Part shown: positions 7,840 to 15,731 of the stretch, piece after piece | Numbering within the stretch: the first letter of the stretch is position 1 | Layout: each line of letters opens with the position of its first letter | Assembly: GCA_002319925.1 (NCBI GenBank) | Contig: DCFP01000106.1 | Coordinates: 15,813 to 38,185, forward strand | Origin: Holophagaceae bacterium UBA1801 | GTDB taxonomy: Bacteria; Acidobacteriota; Holophagae; Holophagales; Holophagaceae | Length of the DNA stretch: 22,373 bases | Direction: 5' to 3' | Notes under the pieces: model-generated | The model's database searches: none | Told to the model about the DNA's origin: nothing | The model's input: the letters and a program-made list of their open reading frames with translations, nothing else | Position numbers and translations under genes: made by a program

Positions 7840-8619
7840 ATGAGCATGCAGGACTTGAACACCCTGATCATCGATGCGGTAACCGGCATTGCGCAGACAG
7901 GGACGAAGCGCATGGAATACCGCCAACCCTTGGTGGGATTCGCGAGAGCCGCAGACCCGCTCTTCATGGGGCTGAAGACCCTCATCGCGCCCGATCATCT
8001 CCTGCCGTCGGACCTACTGCCGACCGCGCAATCGGTCGTCTCCTTCTTTCTACCCTTCACGGAACCGCTGGTCCGGAGGAACCAGGAGGGCACCGCGACG
8101 ACCCGGGAATGGGCCGTTGCAAAGAAGGAAACCGATGAGACCATCCAGGCGGTCATCCAAGGTGTGAAGGACCGCCTCTCCCATCTCGGCATCGCTTGTT
8201 CGGACAACCCGGCCCTGGAACCCTACGATCCCAGCCGGTTCATCCATAGTTGGTCCCAGCGGCATGTGGCCTACATTTGCGGGCTCGGCAATTTCGGGCT
8301 GAACCAGCTGATCATCACGGAACGTGGTTGCGCGGGCCGTCTGGGAAGCTTCTGCATCGCCGCCCCCACCGCTCCGAGTCCGGTCTGCACAGAGGAAGTC
8401 TGCCCCTACAAGGTCGACGGCAGCTGCGGCGTGTGTGTGGGGCAATGCCCGTCCGGAGCCCTGGGGCATCGTTCCATCGACAAGCCCGCGTGCAGTGCAT
8501 GGATCAACGAATTCACCGAGAGGGAGTTCGGTGGGGACAGAGTGTACCGGTCCTGCGGCAAGTGCATCGCGCTGCCCTGCGCCATGCGGCGTCCGGCGCG
8601 ATCCTCCCGGATTCATTGA
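7840..8619 (+). CDS. Short QueG-like 4Fe-4S protein (epoxyqueuosine reductase family, COG1600-like)
   Basis: The protein has 259 aa from ATG 7840; ATG 7780 and ATG 7846 are alternatives in frame. It has the COG1600 layout: an N-terminal catalytic-like region (SVVSFFLPF, SQRHVAYICGLGNFGLNQLIITERGCAGRLGS), then Cys motifs CTEEVCPYKVDGSCGVCVGQCP (a C-x2-C-x3-CP ferredoxin core) and a terminal YRSCGKCIALPC. This short form, ending in CGKCxxxxPC, occurs mainly in anaerobes and lacks the HEAT-like C-terminal domain of QueG. QueG reduces epoxyqueuosine to queuosine in tRNA using cobalamin and Fe-S clusters; whether this short protein does so is uncertain. It starts 72 bases after the MFS gene and is convergent with the radical SAM gene. 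Confidence 0.8.
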   Translation: MSMQDLNTLIIDAVTGIAQTGTKRMEYRQPLVGFARAADPLFMGLKTLIAPDHLLPSDLLPTAQSVVSFFLPFTEPLVRRNQEGTATTREWAVAKKETDETIQAVIQGVKDRLSHLGIACSDNPALEPYDPSRFIHSWSQRHVAYICGLGNFGLNQLIITERGCAGRLGSFCIAAPTAPSPVCTEEVCPYKVDGSCGVCVGQCPSGALGHRSIDKPACSAWINEFTEREFGGDRVYRSCGKCIALPCAMRRPARSSRIH

Positions 8620-8654
8620 CGGGCTGCGAAGAACGCTGAGTCGATTCTCGACGA

Positions 8655-10133
8655 TCAACCTTTCGCAATCCTGCCCTGGACCGGCCAGTAGCGATCCAGG
8701 GTGATCCCGGGTTTCCTCCGCCGCTCATGGAAAAAAAAGCTGCGGACCTCGTGGAACCATACTCGTAGCCCGATCTTCGAATACCAGCGCATCCCATGGC
8801 GCAGGTGTCGGTCCGGCTGAAGAAAGGTGCGCCACAGGGCTTTGGGTCTCGCTTGGACAGCCGCCTCGATGAGCTTCACCCAGGCGAAGACTCGCCAAGG
8901 AGCCACATAACGCGATCCGAGCACCTGGTGCTTGTAGTCCCATAGCCGCAAGTCAGGCTGTATGACGTTGCGCCCGGCAGCAATGCGGAAATACGGCGTC
9001 CACCGATGGGGCGTCGCATGGAGGGACTGGATCTGATCCGGATCGTACGAAAGGATCTGGCGGAGAGTCCTCCAGTAGTTGCGATCCCGTTCCTCCGCGA
9101 AGCCCACGGCCCAGGTCGCCATGGAAAGAATCCCTGCCTGCCGCAGGAGTCGGATGGCCTCCCGGTCCTTGGCGATGGTGCTCCCTTTCTGAATGAACTT
9201 CAGGGTCGACTCGTCGGTGTTCTCCAGGCCCAGCAGGAACCGCGTCCATCCAGCCTTTTTGTAGAGATGGAGCAGGTCCGCGTCCCGGACGATGTCGTCG
9301 GCACGGGTCGAGCCCACCAGTGTCAGGTTCACGTTCTCCGCCACAAGCGCGTCCAGGAAGCTTCGCCAGACATCCCGGGACACGGTGGGATTCTCATCGG
9401 CGAAATTGACGACTTCGACCCCGTGCTCCCGGTGGAGCCAAGCCAGCTCCCTGGCGAAACGAACCGGATCGCGATGACGCCACCGGGCCCAGAAGCGTCG
9501 CTGCCCGCAGTAGACGCATCGGTGAGGACACCCACGCGAGAACTGGACCACCACGGCTCGTTTTCCGCCCCAATAGCTGTAATGCTTGAAGTCGATGAGC
9601 TCCCAGCCGACCCGAAAGCGGTCGAGATCACGGGTGGGTGTTGAATCCGGGTTGGCGCGAATCTCCATTCCGCTCCGATAGACCAAACCTCGGATCCCAG
9701 TCGGGGACGTCCCCCGTTCAAGCGCTTTCGCCAGTTCGAGGATTGCCGCCTCTCCCTCACCTCGGACAATGCAATCGATCTGAGGTTCCTCCGACAGGAT
9801 CTCGCGCCAGTGGTACGTGGGAAACACGCCACCATAGACGATCCGCGCCTCCGGCAACCGTTCCCGGATCGCCCGGCTCATCCCGGCGATCACCGGATGG
9901 GCAGAGGTCGATCCCGAATGTCCGAAAAGAACCGCTTGCGGATCAAAGGCCACGGCCTCGGCGCAGATGTCCTCCTTGGACAAGGGACCAAGCTCGCCAT
10001 CCACCAGGCGCACCTGGTGTCCCGCGTCGAGGAGAGGTCCTCCGATGGAAAGCAGACCCAAGGGCGGGAGATGATCATCCGGAATCCGGCTGCCGATGGC
10101 CGGATGGGGCACATTGATGAGAAGGATCCGCAT
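8655..10133 (-). CDS. B12-binding radical SAM protein, BchE-like architecture
   Basis: The protein has 492 aa. Residues 1 to about 150 form a cobalamin-binding-like domain (MRILLINVPH; PPLGLLSIGGPLLDAGHQV; VLFGHSGSTSAHP; IVYGGVFPTYHWREIL; DCIVRGEGE). The radical SAM core follows with C202-x3-C206-x2-C209 in FSRGCPHRCVYCGQ, then NFADENPT, LTLVGSTRADDIVRDADLL, FLLGLENTDESTLKFIQKGS and GILSMATWAVGF. This domain order and motif set is that of class B/BchE-type enzymes (anaerobic Mg-protoporphyrin monomethyl ester cyclase and relatives such as P-methylases). It is shorter than phototroph BchE (about 550-575 aa) and no other bch gene is in the window, so I do not assign BchE. It follows corA by 30 bases on the same strand. 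Exact substrate unknown. Confidence 0.87.
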   Translation of the reverse strand: MRILLINVPHPAIGSRIPDDHLPPLGLLSIGGPLLDAGHQVRLVDGELGPLSKEDICAEAVAFDPQAVLFGHSGSTSAHPVIAGMSRAIRERLPEARIVYGGVFPTYHWREILSEEPQIDCIVRGEGEAAILELAKALERGTSPTGIRGLVYRSGMEIRANPDSTPTRDLDRFRVGWELIDFKHYSYWGGKRAVVVQFSRGCPHRCVYCGQRRFWARWRHRDPVRFARELAWLHREHGVEVVNFADENPTVSRDVWRSFLDALVAENVNLTLVGSTRADDIVRDADLLHLYKKAGWTRFLLGLENTDESTLKFIQKGSTIAKDREAIRLLRQAGILSMATWAVGFAEERDRNYWRTLRQILSYDPDQIQSLHATPHRWTPYFRIAAGRNVIQPDLRLWDYKHQVLGSRYVAPWRVFAWVKLIEAAVQARPKALWRTFLQPDRHLRHGMRWYSKIGLRVWFHEVRSFFFHERRRKPGITLDRYWPVQGRIAKG

Positions 10134-10163
10134 TGGTCCAGTCTATCGGTTCCGTCGGCTCGC

Positions 10164-11180
10164 CTAGGCCTGATCGCGATCCTTCTTCTCGAGCCAACGG
10201 AGGATGAGGTAGCTGGCGAGGCCGATGGCGGCCATGAGGAAAAGGAAGATGGGGTAGGATCGCTTCCAGTTCTCCGGTCCGGTCATCATGCTCCACTCCG
10301 ACATTCCCCCGATCCCGGCCAGGAGGGATAACGGCATGAAGACCGTGGTGATGAGGGTGAGCCTCCTCACGCTGGCGTTCGTGCGGTTGGCCATCTCCGA
10401 CATCCGGTTGTTCACGAGGGAGAGGTAGGTTTCCATGAGGCTGGCGAGGATGTCCCGGTTCATCTCGCAGGATTCGAAGAACTTGATCAGGTGATCGTAG
10501 ATATCCCTGAAATGGTAGATGGCTTTCTCGCTGACATAGGGTGAATCCTTCCGACAGATCTTCACCAGGATCTCTCGCTCATGGAACAGGCTCTTCCGCA
10601 GGGAGAGGAGCGCGTGCCGGAGATCCACGAGATTCTCGAGCCTGAATGAATCCAGGTCCGTCAGCATCGCTTCCTCGGCATTCTCGATGTCGGTTTCCAG
10701 GTCCACGATGGCGCCCAGTTTCTCGTCCACGATGTGATCGAGGACCGCGTGGAGCAGGAAGTCCGGGCCATTCGCCACGGAGTCAGCGTCAAGCTCGACC
10801 ACGCCCTCGATCCTCGCGAACAAATGATCCGGTACCTTTCCGCTTCTCCTGACGGTGACCAGGAATTTCCTTCCCAACACCAGGTCGATTTCCTCGATCT
10901 TCAACTCCTGGTCCGCATAAGAGTACCGGTTGAAAAGGATGAAGGTGTGCCCTGGGTAGTCCTCGATCTTGGGGATCTGGTCCTCGTCGAGGCAATCCTC
11001 GACGACGAGGGGATGAATCCTGAGAGAACCGGCGATGGCTTCCAATTCATCCCGCACGGGATCGATGACATCGATCCAGATGCTGCCATCCTCACCCAGT
11101 ACCTTGAAGGCCTCTTCCCTGCCATCGAGCCGCTTGATGCCCTTTTCGGCGTCGATCTGAAAACAGCGGGTCTCCATCAT
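10164..11180 (-). CDS. CorA-family divalent cation transporter with GMS instead of GMN
   Basis: The protein has 338 aa from ATG 11180, with GAGGG six bases upstream on the minus strand. A longer open frame to 11351 has no family similarity. It has the CorA layout: a soluble alpha/beta N-terminal domain (GSIWIDVIDP; HPLVVEDCLDEDQIPKIEDY; ILFNRYSY), a long stalk helix (MNRDILASLMETYLSLVNNRMSEMANR) and two C-terminal transmembrane helices. The loop after TM1, normally YGMN, reads GIGGMSEWS, with Ser294 where Asn forms the selectivity filter (codon at 10299-10301). CorA pentamers carry Mg2+, Co2+ or, in the ZntB branch, Zn2+; this variant's ion is uncertain. It is divergent from a CDF metal exporter. 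Confidence 0.9.
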   Translation of the reverse strand: MMETRCFQIDAEKGIKRLDGREEAFKVLGEDGSIWIDVIDPVRDELEAIAGSLRIHPLVVEDCLDEDQIPKIEDYPGHTFILFNRYSYADQELKIEEIDLVLGRKFLVTVRRSGKVPDHLFARIEGVVELDADSVANGPDFLLHAVLDHIVDEKLGAIVDLETDIENAEEAMLTDLDSFRLENLVDLRHALLSLRKSLFHEREILVKICRKDSPYVSEKAIYHFRDIYDHLIKFFESCEMNRDILASLMETYLSLVNNRMSEMANRTNASVRRLTLITTVFMPLSLLAGIGGMSEWSMMTGPENWKRSYPIFLFLMAAIGLASYLILRWLEKKDRDQA

Positions 11181-11401
11181 GCCAGTCCCTCGGATTCCAT
11201 TTGGAATGCTCTTCGGAGTAAGGATACAGGGATCCTGGAATGTCCCAAGAAACGAGTCATCGCATGGTCCGCCATCCTGCTGGCCGCCGCAGCCGCAGGC
11301 AGTCGCCGGCCAGGTGGCGCATGGCCATCGCCGAAGGGCCGGAGAATCCACCGCCGCGAGGTATGCTTATGGCGTGAACGTTCTTTCCTGCCGCGGGTTC
11401 C
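11181..11401. promoter_or_regulatory. Divergent corA / CDF intergenic region
   Basis: The 221 bases lie between two divergent metal-transport genes. Near the CDF side TATGCT at 11363-11368 could serve as a -10 box, without a convincing -35. GAGGG at about 11187-11191 (minus strand) is the corA ribosome binding site. I see no clear Zur, MerR or ArsR operator palindrome. Confidence 0.35.
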
Positions 11402-12346
11402 ATGTCCCACCATCACTCCCATTCGCATTCCCATTCCCACGGCGATCCGGCCGCGAATCTCAATCGTGCCTTCCTGGTGGGCATTCTGCTCAATACCGCC
11501 TTCATGATCACGGAGGTGGTCTTCGGCATCCGGAGCCACTCCCTGGCCCTCGTCGCTGACGCCGCCCACAATTTCGGGGACGTGTTGAGCCTGGTGCTGG
11601 CGTGGGTTGCGGCTTGGCTGGGGGGACGACTGGCCACGGACCGGCGGACGTACGGTTTCCGGCGCGCAGGCATCCTGGCCGCCTTGGTCAACGGTAGTCT
11701 GCTGCTTGTGGCCGTGGGCGGCATCCTCTGGGAGGCAATCCATCGTTTCAACCTGCCGCAACCTGCGCAGGGCATGACCATGATCGTGGTGGCGAGCATC
11801 GGTACGGCGGTCAACTTGGGTTCCGCCGTGTTCTTCCTGCGCGGCGACCATCGCGACTTGAACGTGCGCGGAGCCTTCCTGCATCTGCTCGCAGACGCTG
11901 GCGTATCGCTGGGTGTCGTCGTGGCGGGCCTCGCCATCCTGGCGACCGGCTGGAATTGGCTGGATCCAGCGATGAGCCTGGTGGTGGGTCTGATCGTCCT
12001 GATCGGCACCTGGCCCCTCTTCCGCAGCGCGCTGGATTTGAGCCTGGATGCAGTTCCCAGCCACATCGAACTGGGCTCCGTGCGCGAGTTCCTCCAGGGC
12101 ACGCCCGGCGTCTGCGACATGCACCACCTGCATGTCTGGGCCATCGGGACGACCTCCACAGCGCTGAGTGTCCACCTGGTCGTTGACCCCGTCGCCGATA
12201 CGCCCATGCTCGTGCATGACCTGGCGCGGGAACTCCACGAGCGATTCGAAATCGATCACACCACCATCCAGATCGAACATATGGTTCATTCCGAGAACTG
12301 CCCGCTGACCAAGGGCTCATCCGAAGGCCAGGACGTTCACGCTTGA
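11402..12346 (+). CDS. CDF-family zinc/cadmium/cobalt efflux transporter (CzcD/ZitB type)
   Basis: The protein has 314 aa. A His-rich N-terminus (MSHHHSHSHSHSHGD) is a likely metal-collecting tail. Six membrane segments follow, with the CDF metal site motifs LVADAAHNFGDVLSL (HxxxD in TM2) and FLHLLADAGVSLGV (HxxxD in TM5), and a cytosolic C-terminal domain with CDMHHLHVWAIGTTSTALSVHLVV and HTTIQIEH. The HxxxD/HxxxD pair is typical of Zn2+-selective members. It exports the metal from cytosol to periplasm by proton antiport. The Shine-Dalgarno before ATG 11402 is poor (GCGGG). Divergence from corA suggests shared metal control, which the sequence does not prove. A candidate terminator begins 26 bases after the stop. 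Confidence 0.95.
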   Translation: MSHHHSHSHSHSHGDPAANLNRAFLVGILLNTAFMITEVVFGIRSHSLALVADAAHNFGDVLSLVLAWVAAWLGGRLATDRRTYGFRRAGILAALVNGSLLLVAVGGILWEAIHRFNLPQPAQGMTMIVVASIGTAVNLGSAVFFLRGDHRDLNVRGAFLHLLADAGVSLGVVVAGLAILATGWNWLDPAMSLVVGLIVLIGTWPLFRSALDLSLDAVPSHIELGSVREFLQGTPGVCDMHHLHVWAIGTTSTALSVHLVVDPVADTPMLVHDLARELHERFEIDHTTIQIEHMVHSENCPLTKGSSEGQDVHA

Positions 12347-12371
12347 TGACGGGTATCGCGGGAGCATGGTC

Positions 12372-12419
12372 GATGCAAAAACGCGTGATAACACGCATGG
12401 ACGCGCCCATCTTTTTTTT
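12372..12419 (+). terminator. Probable intrinsic terminator of the CDF gene
   Basis: CGCGT (12382-12386) pairs with ACGCG (12401-12405), and GATG (12372-12375) can pair with CATC (12408-12411). A run of eight T follows at 12412-12419. A competing small hairpin GCGTG-ATAA-CACGC (12383-12396) lies inside. The stem is imperfect, but position and T-run fit Rho-independent termination. Confidence 0.5.
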
Positions 12420-12845
12420 CCACTTCCTTTTGGCCGGTCATCCCATTTAGCTCGATAAAAGTCGAACTTATCGATGGAGACAGCAGCCTAGAGCGGATGA
12501 ATTGCTGAACGTCTCATGACCGTGATATCCATCACCTTATGCATCGCGCTAGCCCGGCGGTTACCCGCGCGAAACGCATGATCAGCGGGGGAATTCTTGC
12601 GAGGTGGATTCCGGAAGCGCAGGGCCAGAGCGCGTTTGGCCCTCGCGACCCCTCATCGATCACCAGCAGCGGCCGATAGAAATATCAGGCCGGCCCTTTC
12701 ATACCGGGCGGGTTTAAATCGGATGTGACGCACGTTAAAGACATTCTGATTCAGGATGTCTTGCATCAAGTGGCGGGATTGCTCCACGGGATCTCCGCGA
12801 CTGCACGGCCAGTGAACGCACTAGAACGCTCCAGAAGGTAAGCGC
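12420..12845. other. Non-coding region rich in inverted repeats upstream of the C39-like gene
   Basis: No credible gene is seen in these 426 bases. They hold three inverted repeats. TCGATAA (12452-12458) pairs with TTATCGA (12468-12474). AGGGCCA (12621-12627) pairs with TGGCCCT (12637-12643) around a 9-base loop. GACATTCTG (12740-12748) pairs with CAGGATGTC (12752-12760) with one G-T pair. No known riboswitch or ncRNA family was recognised. The distal part is the leader of the peptidase gene and includes its Shine-Dalgarno, AGAAGG, at 12833-12838. Confidence 0.45.
12740..12760. repeat. 21-base near-perfect inverted repeat, candidate operator or leader hairpin
   Basis: GACATTCTG and CAGGATGTC flank the 3-base centre ATT, giving a 9-bp stem with one G-T pair. 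It lies 85 bases before the peptidase start codon and is not followed by a T-run, so a regulator site or mRNA hairpin is more likely than a terminator. Confidence 0.45.
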
Positions 12846-13655
12846 ATGTCATTGCGAGTCGCCAGAGTGAGTGCCCTGCTTGTGATGGGATTGATTTGCG
12901 CCGCCGCGCAGCCGGAAGTGACGCCACTGCCCATCATTCCGGACATGGTTCCGATCGTGCGGGATGGCATGCCCTCCTTCGGGCAGAGGAACCCGGCGTT
13001 CTCCGGGGGAGGAATCCGGTACTGCGGCCCCACAGCCGCGTCGAATGCGCTGATGTGGCTGGCCGATCACGGTTATCCGAAACTGAAGCCGCAGGTCGGG
13101 GATGCCGCCAAAGCCCAGACCGAGATGATCCAGCGGCTGGCCAACTACATGGGCACCTTCCATGAGGGCACATCCGTGGATAGTTTCGCCAGCGGTATCC
13201 GATCGTACATCGGCGCTGCGGGCTACGCGTCCAGGGCCTGGCTGCATAGCGGCAACCGCTGCGCGAGTCGGGTGCTAGAACCGCCGGACGTCCACGTGAT
13301 GGGCAATCTGACGGACGGCAAGACCGTGATGTGGTTGAGCGTCGGCTGGTACAGTCTGGATGGCGAGAGCAAGAAGTACCACCGGGATCATGGCCATTGG
13401 CTGACCCTGGTGGGATATGGCACGAACCAGTGCGGTGAAACCGATTCGAACAGTCTGGTGATTGCGGATCCCGAGGCCCCCAACGGAATGAGGTTCGTGA
13501 CCCTCGCGGCCCTAAATCAGGGCAGGATCAGCGATGGTTTACTGAAGACGGACGCCAAGGGCTATTTCGGTATCCCCGAATTGAACGCGCAACGGCCTGG
13601 CGGCGGGACGGGTTACTGCATCCTCGAAACCATCGAGGGCATGACCCTGCAGTAA
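12846..13655 (+). CDS. Secreted C39-like (papain-fold) cysteine peptidase, copy 1
   Basis: The protein has 269 aa; AGAAGG lies 7 bases before the ATG. A Sec signal peptide (MSLRVARVSALLVMGLICAAA) is followed by a domain matching the Peptidase_C39_2 pattern: MPSFGQRN (oxyanion Gln47), the nucleophile segment GIRYCGPTAASNALMWL (Cys60), HRDHGHWLTLVGYG (His184, with His182 nearby) and SLVIADPE (Asp208). The full Q-C-H-D set is present, so it is probably active in the periplasm or outside the cell. No transmembrane or ABC domain is attached, unlike bacteriocin-exporting C39 proteins, so substrate and role are unknown. It is a paralogue of the gene at 19099-19926. Convergent with the ABC-F gene, 20 bases apart. 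Confidence 0.8.
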   Translation: MSLRVARVSALLVMGLICAAAQPEVTPLPIIPDMVPIVRDGMPSFGQRNPAFSGGGIRYCGPTAASNALMWLADHGYPKLKPQVGDAAKAQTEMIQRLANYMGTFHEGTSVDSFASGIRSYIGAAGYASRAWLHSGNRCASRVLEPPDVHVMGNLTDGKTVMWLSVGWYSLDGESKKYHRDHGHWLTLVGYGTNQCGETDSNSLVIADPEAPNGMRFVTLAALNQGRISDGLLKTDAKGYFGIPELNAQRPGGGTGYCILETIEGMTLQ

Positions 13656-13675
13656 GCTCGATCATCGGTGGAGAC

Positions 13676-15625
13676 TTACTCGTTCCTGCCTGTCTCCTGA
13701 CCGCGCTTCTCCTCCAACTCCAGCCATTCCAGTTCCAGTTCATCGAGCTGGGCCTTCAGGGTGTCCCGGTCCTTCAAGGCCTGGTGGCCCGGCGCCTGGG
13801 AGGATACGAACGCACTGGGATCCGCAAGGATGGCATCGAGCGCAGCCAGTTGGTCGTTCCGTGTTTGCAATTCCGTTTCCACCTCAGCCAGTCGGCGCAT
13901 TTCTTTCTGGGATAGCCCTGGCTTGCGGCTCTTGGTGCTCTCGGTTCTCACCGGCGATTTCGGGGCTTCCTTCTTCGTGTTGGAAGAGGCCACCGCGGCT
14001 CGCTCCGCGCGCAGGCGCTTCACGGTTCCCGGGTTGCCTTCATAGAGTTCCCAGCGAAGGGTTCCTTCCGGATTCCATGCCAGGGTGTGAGTGGCCACCT
14101 GGTCCAGGAAGAAGCGGTCATGGCTCACCAGCAGCAGGGTGCCCGGATAGTCCAGCAGCGCTTCTTCCAAGTTTTGGAGCGTGGGGATGTCAAGGTCGTT
14201 GGTGGGTTCATCCAGCACCAGGAGATCCGCGGGATGCAGCATGGCCTTGGCCAGCAGCAGGCGGTTCCGCTCGCCGCCGGAGAGGGTCGAAGCCAGCCGC
14301 CCTTGATGTTCCACCGCGAATCCGAAGCGTGTGAGGTAGACGTGGGCATGCATGGTTGAGCTGCCCACGTTCACCACCGCCGCGCGGTCGGCGAGGTTGT
14401 CCAGGATGCTCAAGGAACCATCCAGTTCCGCGCGGCCTTGGGAGATGGCCGAGACGGAGAGTTTGGGATGGCGCACAAGCTTTCCTGAAGTGGGTTCGAG
14501 ATCCCCGAGCAGCAGCTTGAGCAGCGTGCTCTTGCCGCAGCCGTTGGGTCCCAGGATGGCCAAGCGCAATCTTCGCTGGAGCAGGAGATCGAGGCCACCC
14601 ATCAACTCGATGCCGTTGCCGTAGTCGAAACACACTTTTTCGGCGGTGAGCAATACGTCGCTTCGCGTATCCCCCCCTCGGAAAACCAGGTCCTGCCTGG
14701 TTTCCAGACGTGTCCGATCCTGCACGTCGTCCTTCAGATCCAGCACATCCTGGATGCGCAGCTTGGATTTCCGCGTGCGGGCCCTGGCGCCCCGGCGCAA
14801 CCAGGCCATCTCCCGGCGCAGGCGGTTCTGCATGTGTTCCGTGAGGCGCGCCTCCCGGAACTCGCGATCGGACTTCTCCAGCAGGTAGTCGCTGTAGCTG
14901 CCGTCGTAGCTGGTGATCCGGCCACCCTCCAACTCCAGCATGCGGTCCACCACCGAATCCAGCAGATGCCGGTCGTGAGTAATCAGGAGCAGCGCACCGT
15001 CGAAACCCTGCAGCCAGACCTCGAGCTTCTCCACCTGCTCCGGGTCCAGGTGGTTGGTGGGCTCGTCGAGCACCAGCACATCGGGATCCTTCAGCCAGGC
15101 CTGGGCCAGGGCCACACGCTTGCGCCAGCCGCCCGAAAGGCTTTCCACACGGGTTTCCAGATCCGCGAGGCCCCAGGTCGTCTGGGCTTCTTTCAGGCGC
15201 GGTTCGATATCCCAGCCCATGTGGTGAAGATGATGCTCCACCCGCTCCAGCTCTGCGTGCAGACGCTCCTCCCGGGACTTGTCTTGGCACGTATGCAACT
15301 CCTCGTGGATCTCACCGTGGCGCTGAATGAGCTGACGGTGGTCGGCCAGCGCCCACTCCAACGCCGTGCGGACGGTGGCGTCGGCAGGGAAGTGCGGATC
15401 CTGGGAAAGCCGCGCCACGCGCAGCCCCTGGGTCACGACCACCTCGCCCGAGTCGGGCGTGTCTTCCCCGGAAAGCAAGCGGAAAAGCGTGGATTTCCCA
15501 GCGCCATTGCGGCCGATGAGGCCCACCTTTTCTCCCACCATCAGGCCGAAGGAGAGGTTGTCGAGGATGGGATCCGCACCGAAGGCTTTGGAGACGCGGA
15601 CCAAACTGAGGGCGATATCGGGCAT
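13676..15625 (-). CDS. uup: ABC-F family ATPase, Uup type
   Basis: The protein has 649 aa from ATG 15625 (MPDIALSLVRVSKAFG). The frame continues upstream to 15733 but overlaps the divergent gene's start region. There are two ABC domains without membrane segments: Walker A GRNGAGKST (about 38-46) and GPNGCGKST, signatures LSGGWRKRVALAQA and LSGGERNRLLLAKA, Walker B LVLDEPTNHLD and LVLDEPTNDLD. An interdomain linker carries the basic stretch RRGARARTRKSKLRIQ. A C-terminal coiled coil (SQKEMRRLAEVETELQTRNDQ onward) is the Uup CTD. Uup-type ABC-F proteins act on ribosomes and, in E. coli, limit transposon precise excision and bind DNA. It converges on the C39-like gene and is divergent from the MalY-type gene. 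Confidence 0.92.
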   Translation of the reverse strand: MPDIALSLVRVSKAFGADPILDNLSFGLMVGEKVGLIGRNGAGKSTLFRLLSGEDTPDSGEVVVTQGLRVARLSQDPHFPADATVRTALEWALADHRQLIQRHGEIHEELHTCQDKSREERLHAELERVEHHLHHMGWDIEPRLKEAQTTWGLADLETRVESLSGGWRKRVALAQAWLKDPDVLVLDEPTNHLDPEQVEKLEVWLQGFDGALLLITHDRHLLDSVVDRMLELEGGRITSYDGSYSDYLLEKSDREFREARLTEHMQNRLRREMAWLRRGARARTRKSKLRIQDVLDLKDDVQDRTRLETRQDLVFRGGDTRSDVLLTAEKVCFDYGNGIELMGGLDLLLQRRLRLAILGPNGCGKSTLLKLLLGDLEPTSGKLVRHPKLSVSAISQGRAELDGSLSILDNLADRAAVVNVGSSTMHAHVYLTRFGFAVEHQGRLASTLSGGERNRLLLAKAMLHPADLLVLDEPTNDLDIPTLQNLEEALLDYPGTLLLVSHDRFFLDQVATHTLAWNPEGTLRWELYEGNPGTVKRLRAERAAVASSNTKKEAPKSPVRTESTKSRKPGLSQKEMRRLAEVETELQTRNDQLAALDAILADPSAFVSSQAPGHQALKDRDTLKAQLDELELEWLELEEKRGQETGRNE

Positions 15626-15731
15626 GCGGGACCTACCGAATTCTCCAGAATCGCACGATCCGCCGGGGACCGCGATGCGGGAATTTCTGCGCGCTCCAAC
15701 GTATGCTGGAAGCAGGGAAGGTGGTGGTGAC

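Noticed and set aside
8655..10133. BchE homologue as proof of a phototroph
   Set aside because: BchE-type cobalamin radical SAM proteins are widespread in non-phototrophs and no other bch or puf gene is visible.
11181..11351. N-terminal extension of corA to 11351
   Set aside because: The added residues are Pro/Cys/Gly-rich and unlike CorA; ATG 11180 has a good Shine-Dalgarno and the family's normal length.
11403..11445. CATTCC-like short tandem repeat as a repeat element or CRISPR-like array
   Set aside because: It is the coding sequence of the His/Ser-rich metal-binding tail of the CDF transporter.
14208..15290. 360-codon minus-strand open frame inside uup
   Set aside because: It is a different frame of the same strand as the ABC-F gene, whose two complete ATPase domains account for the region.
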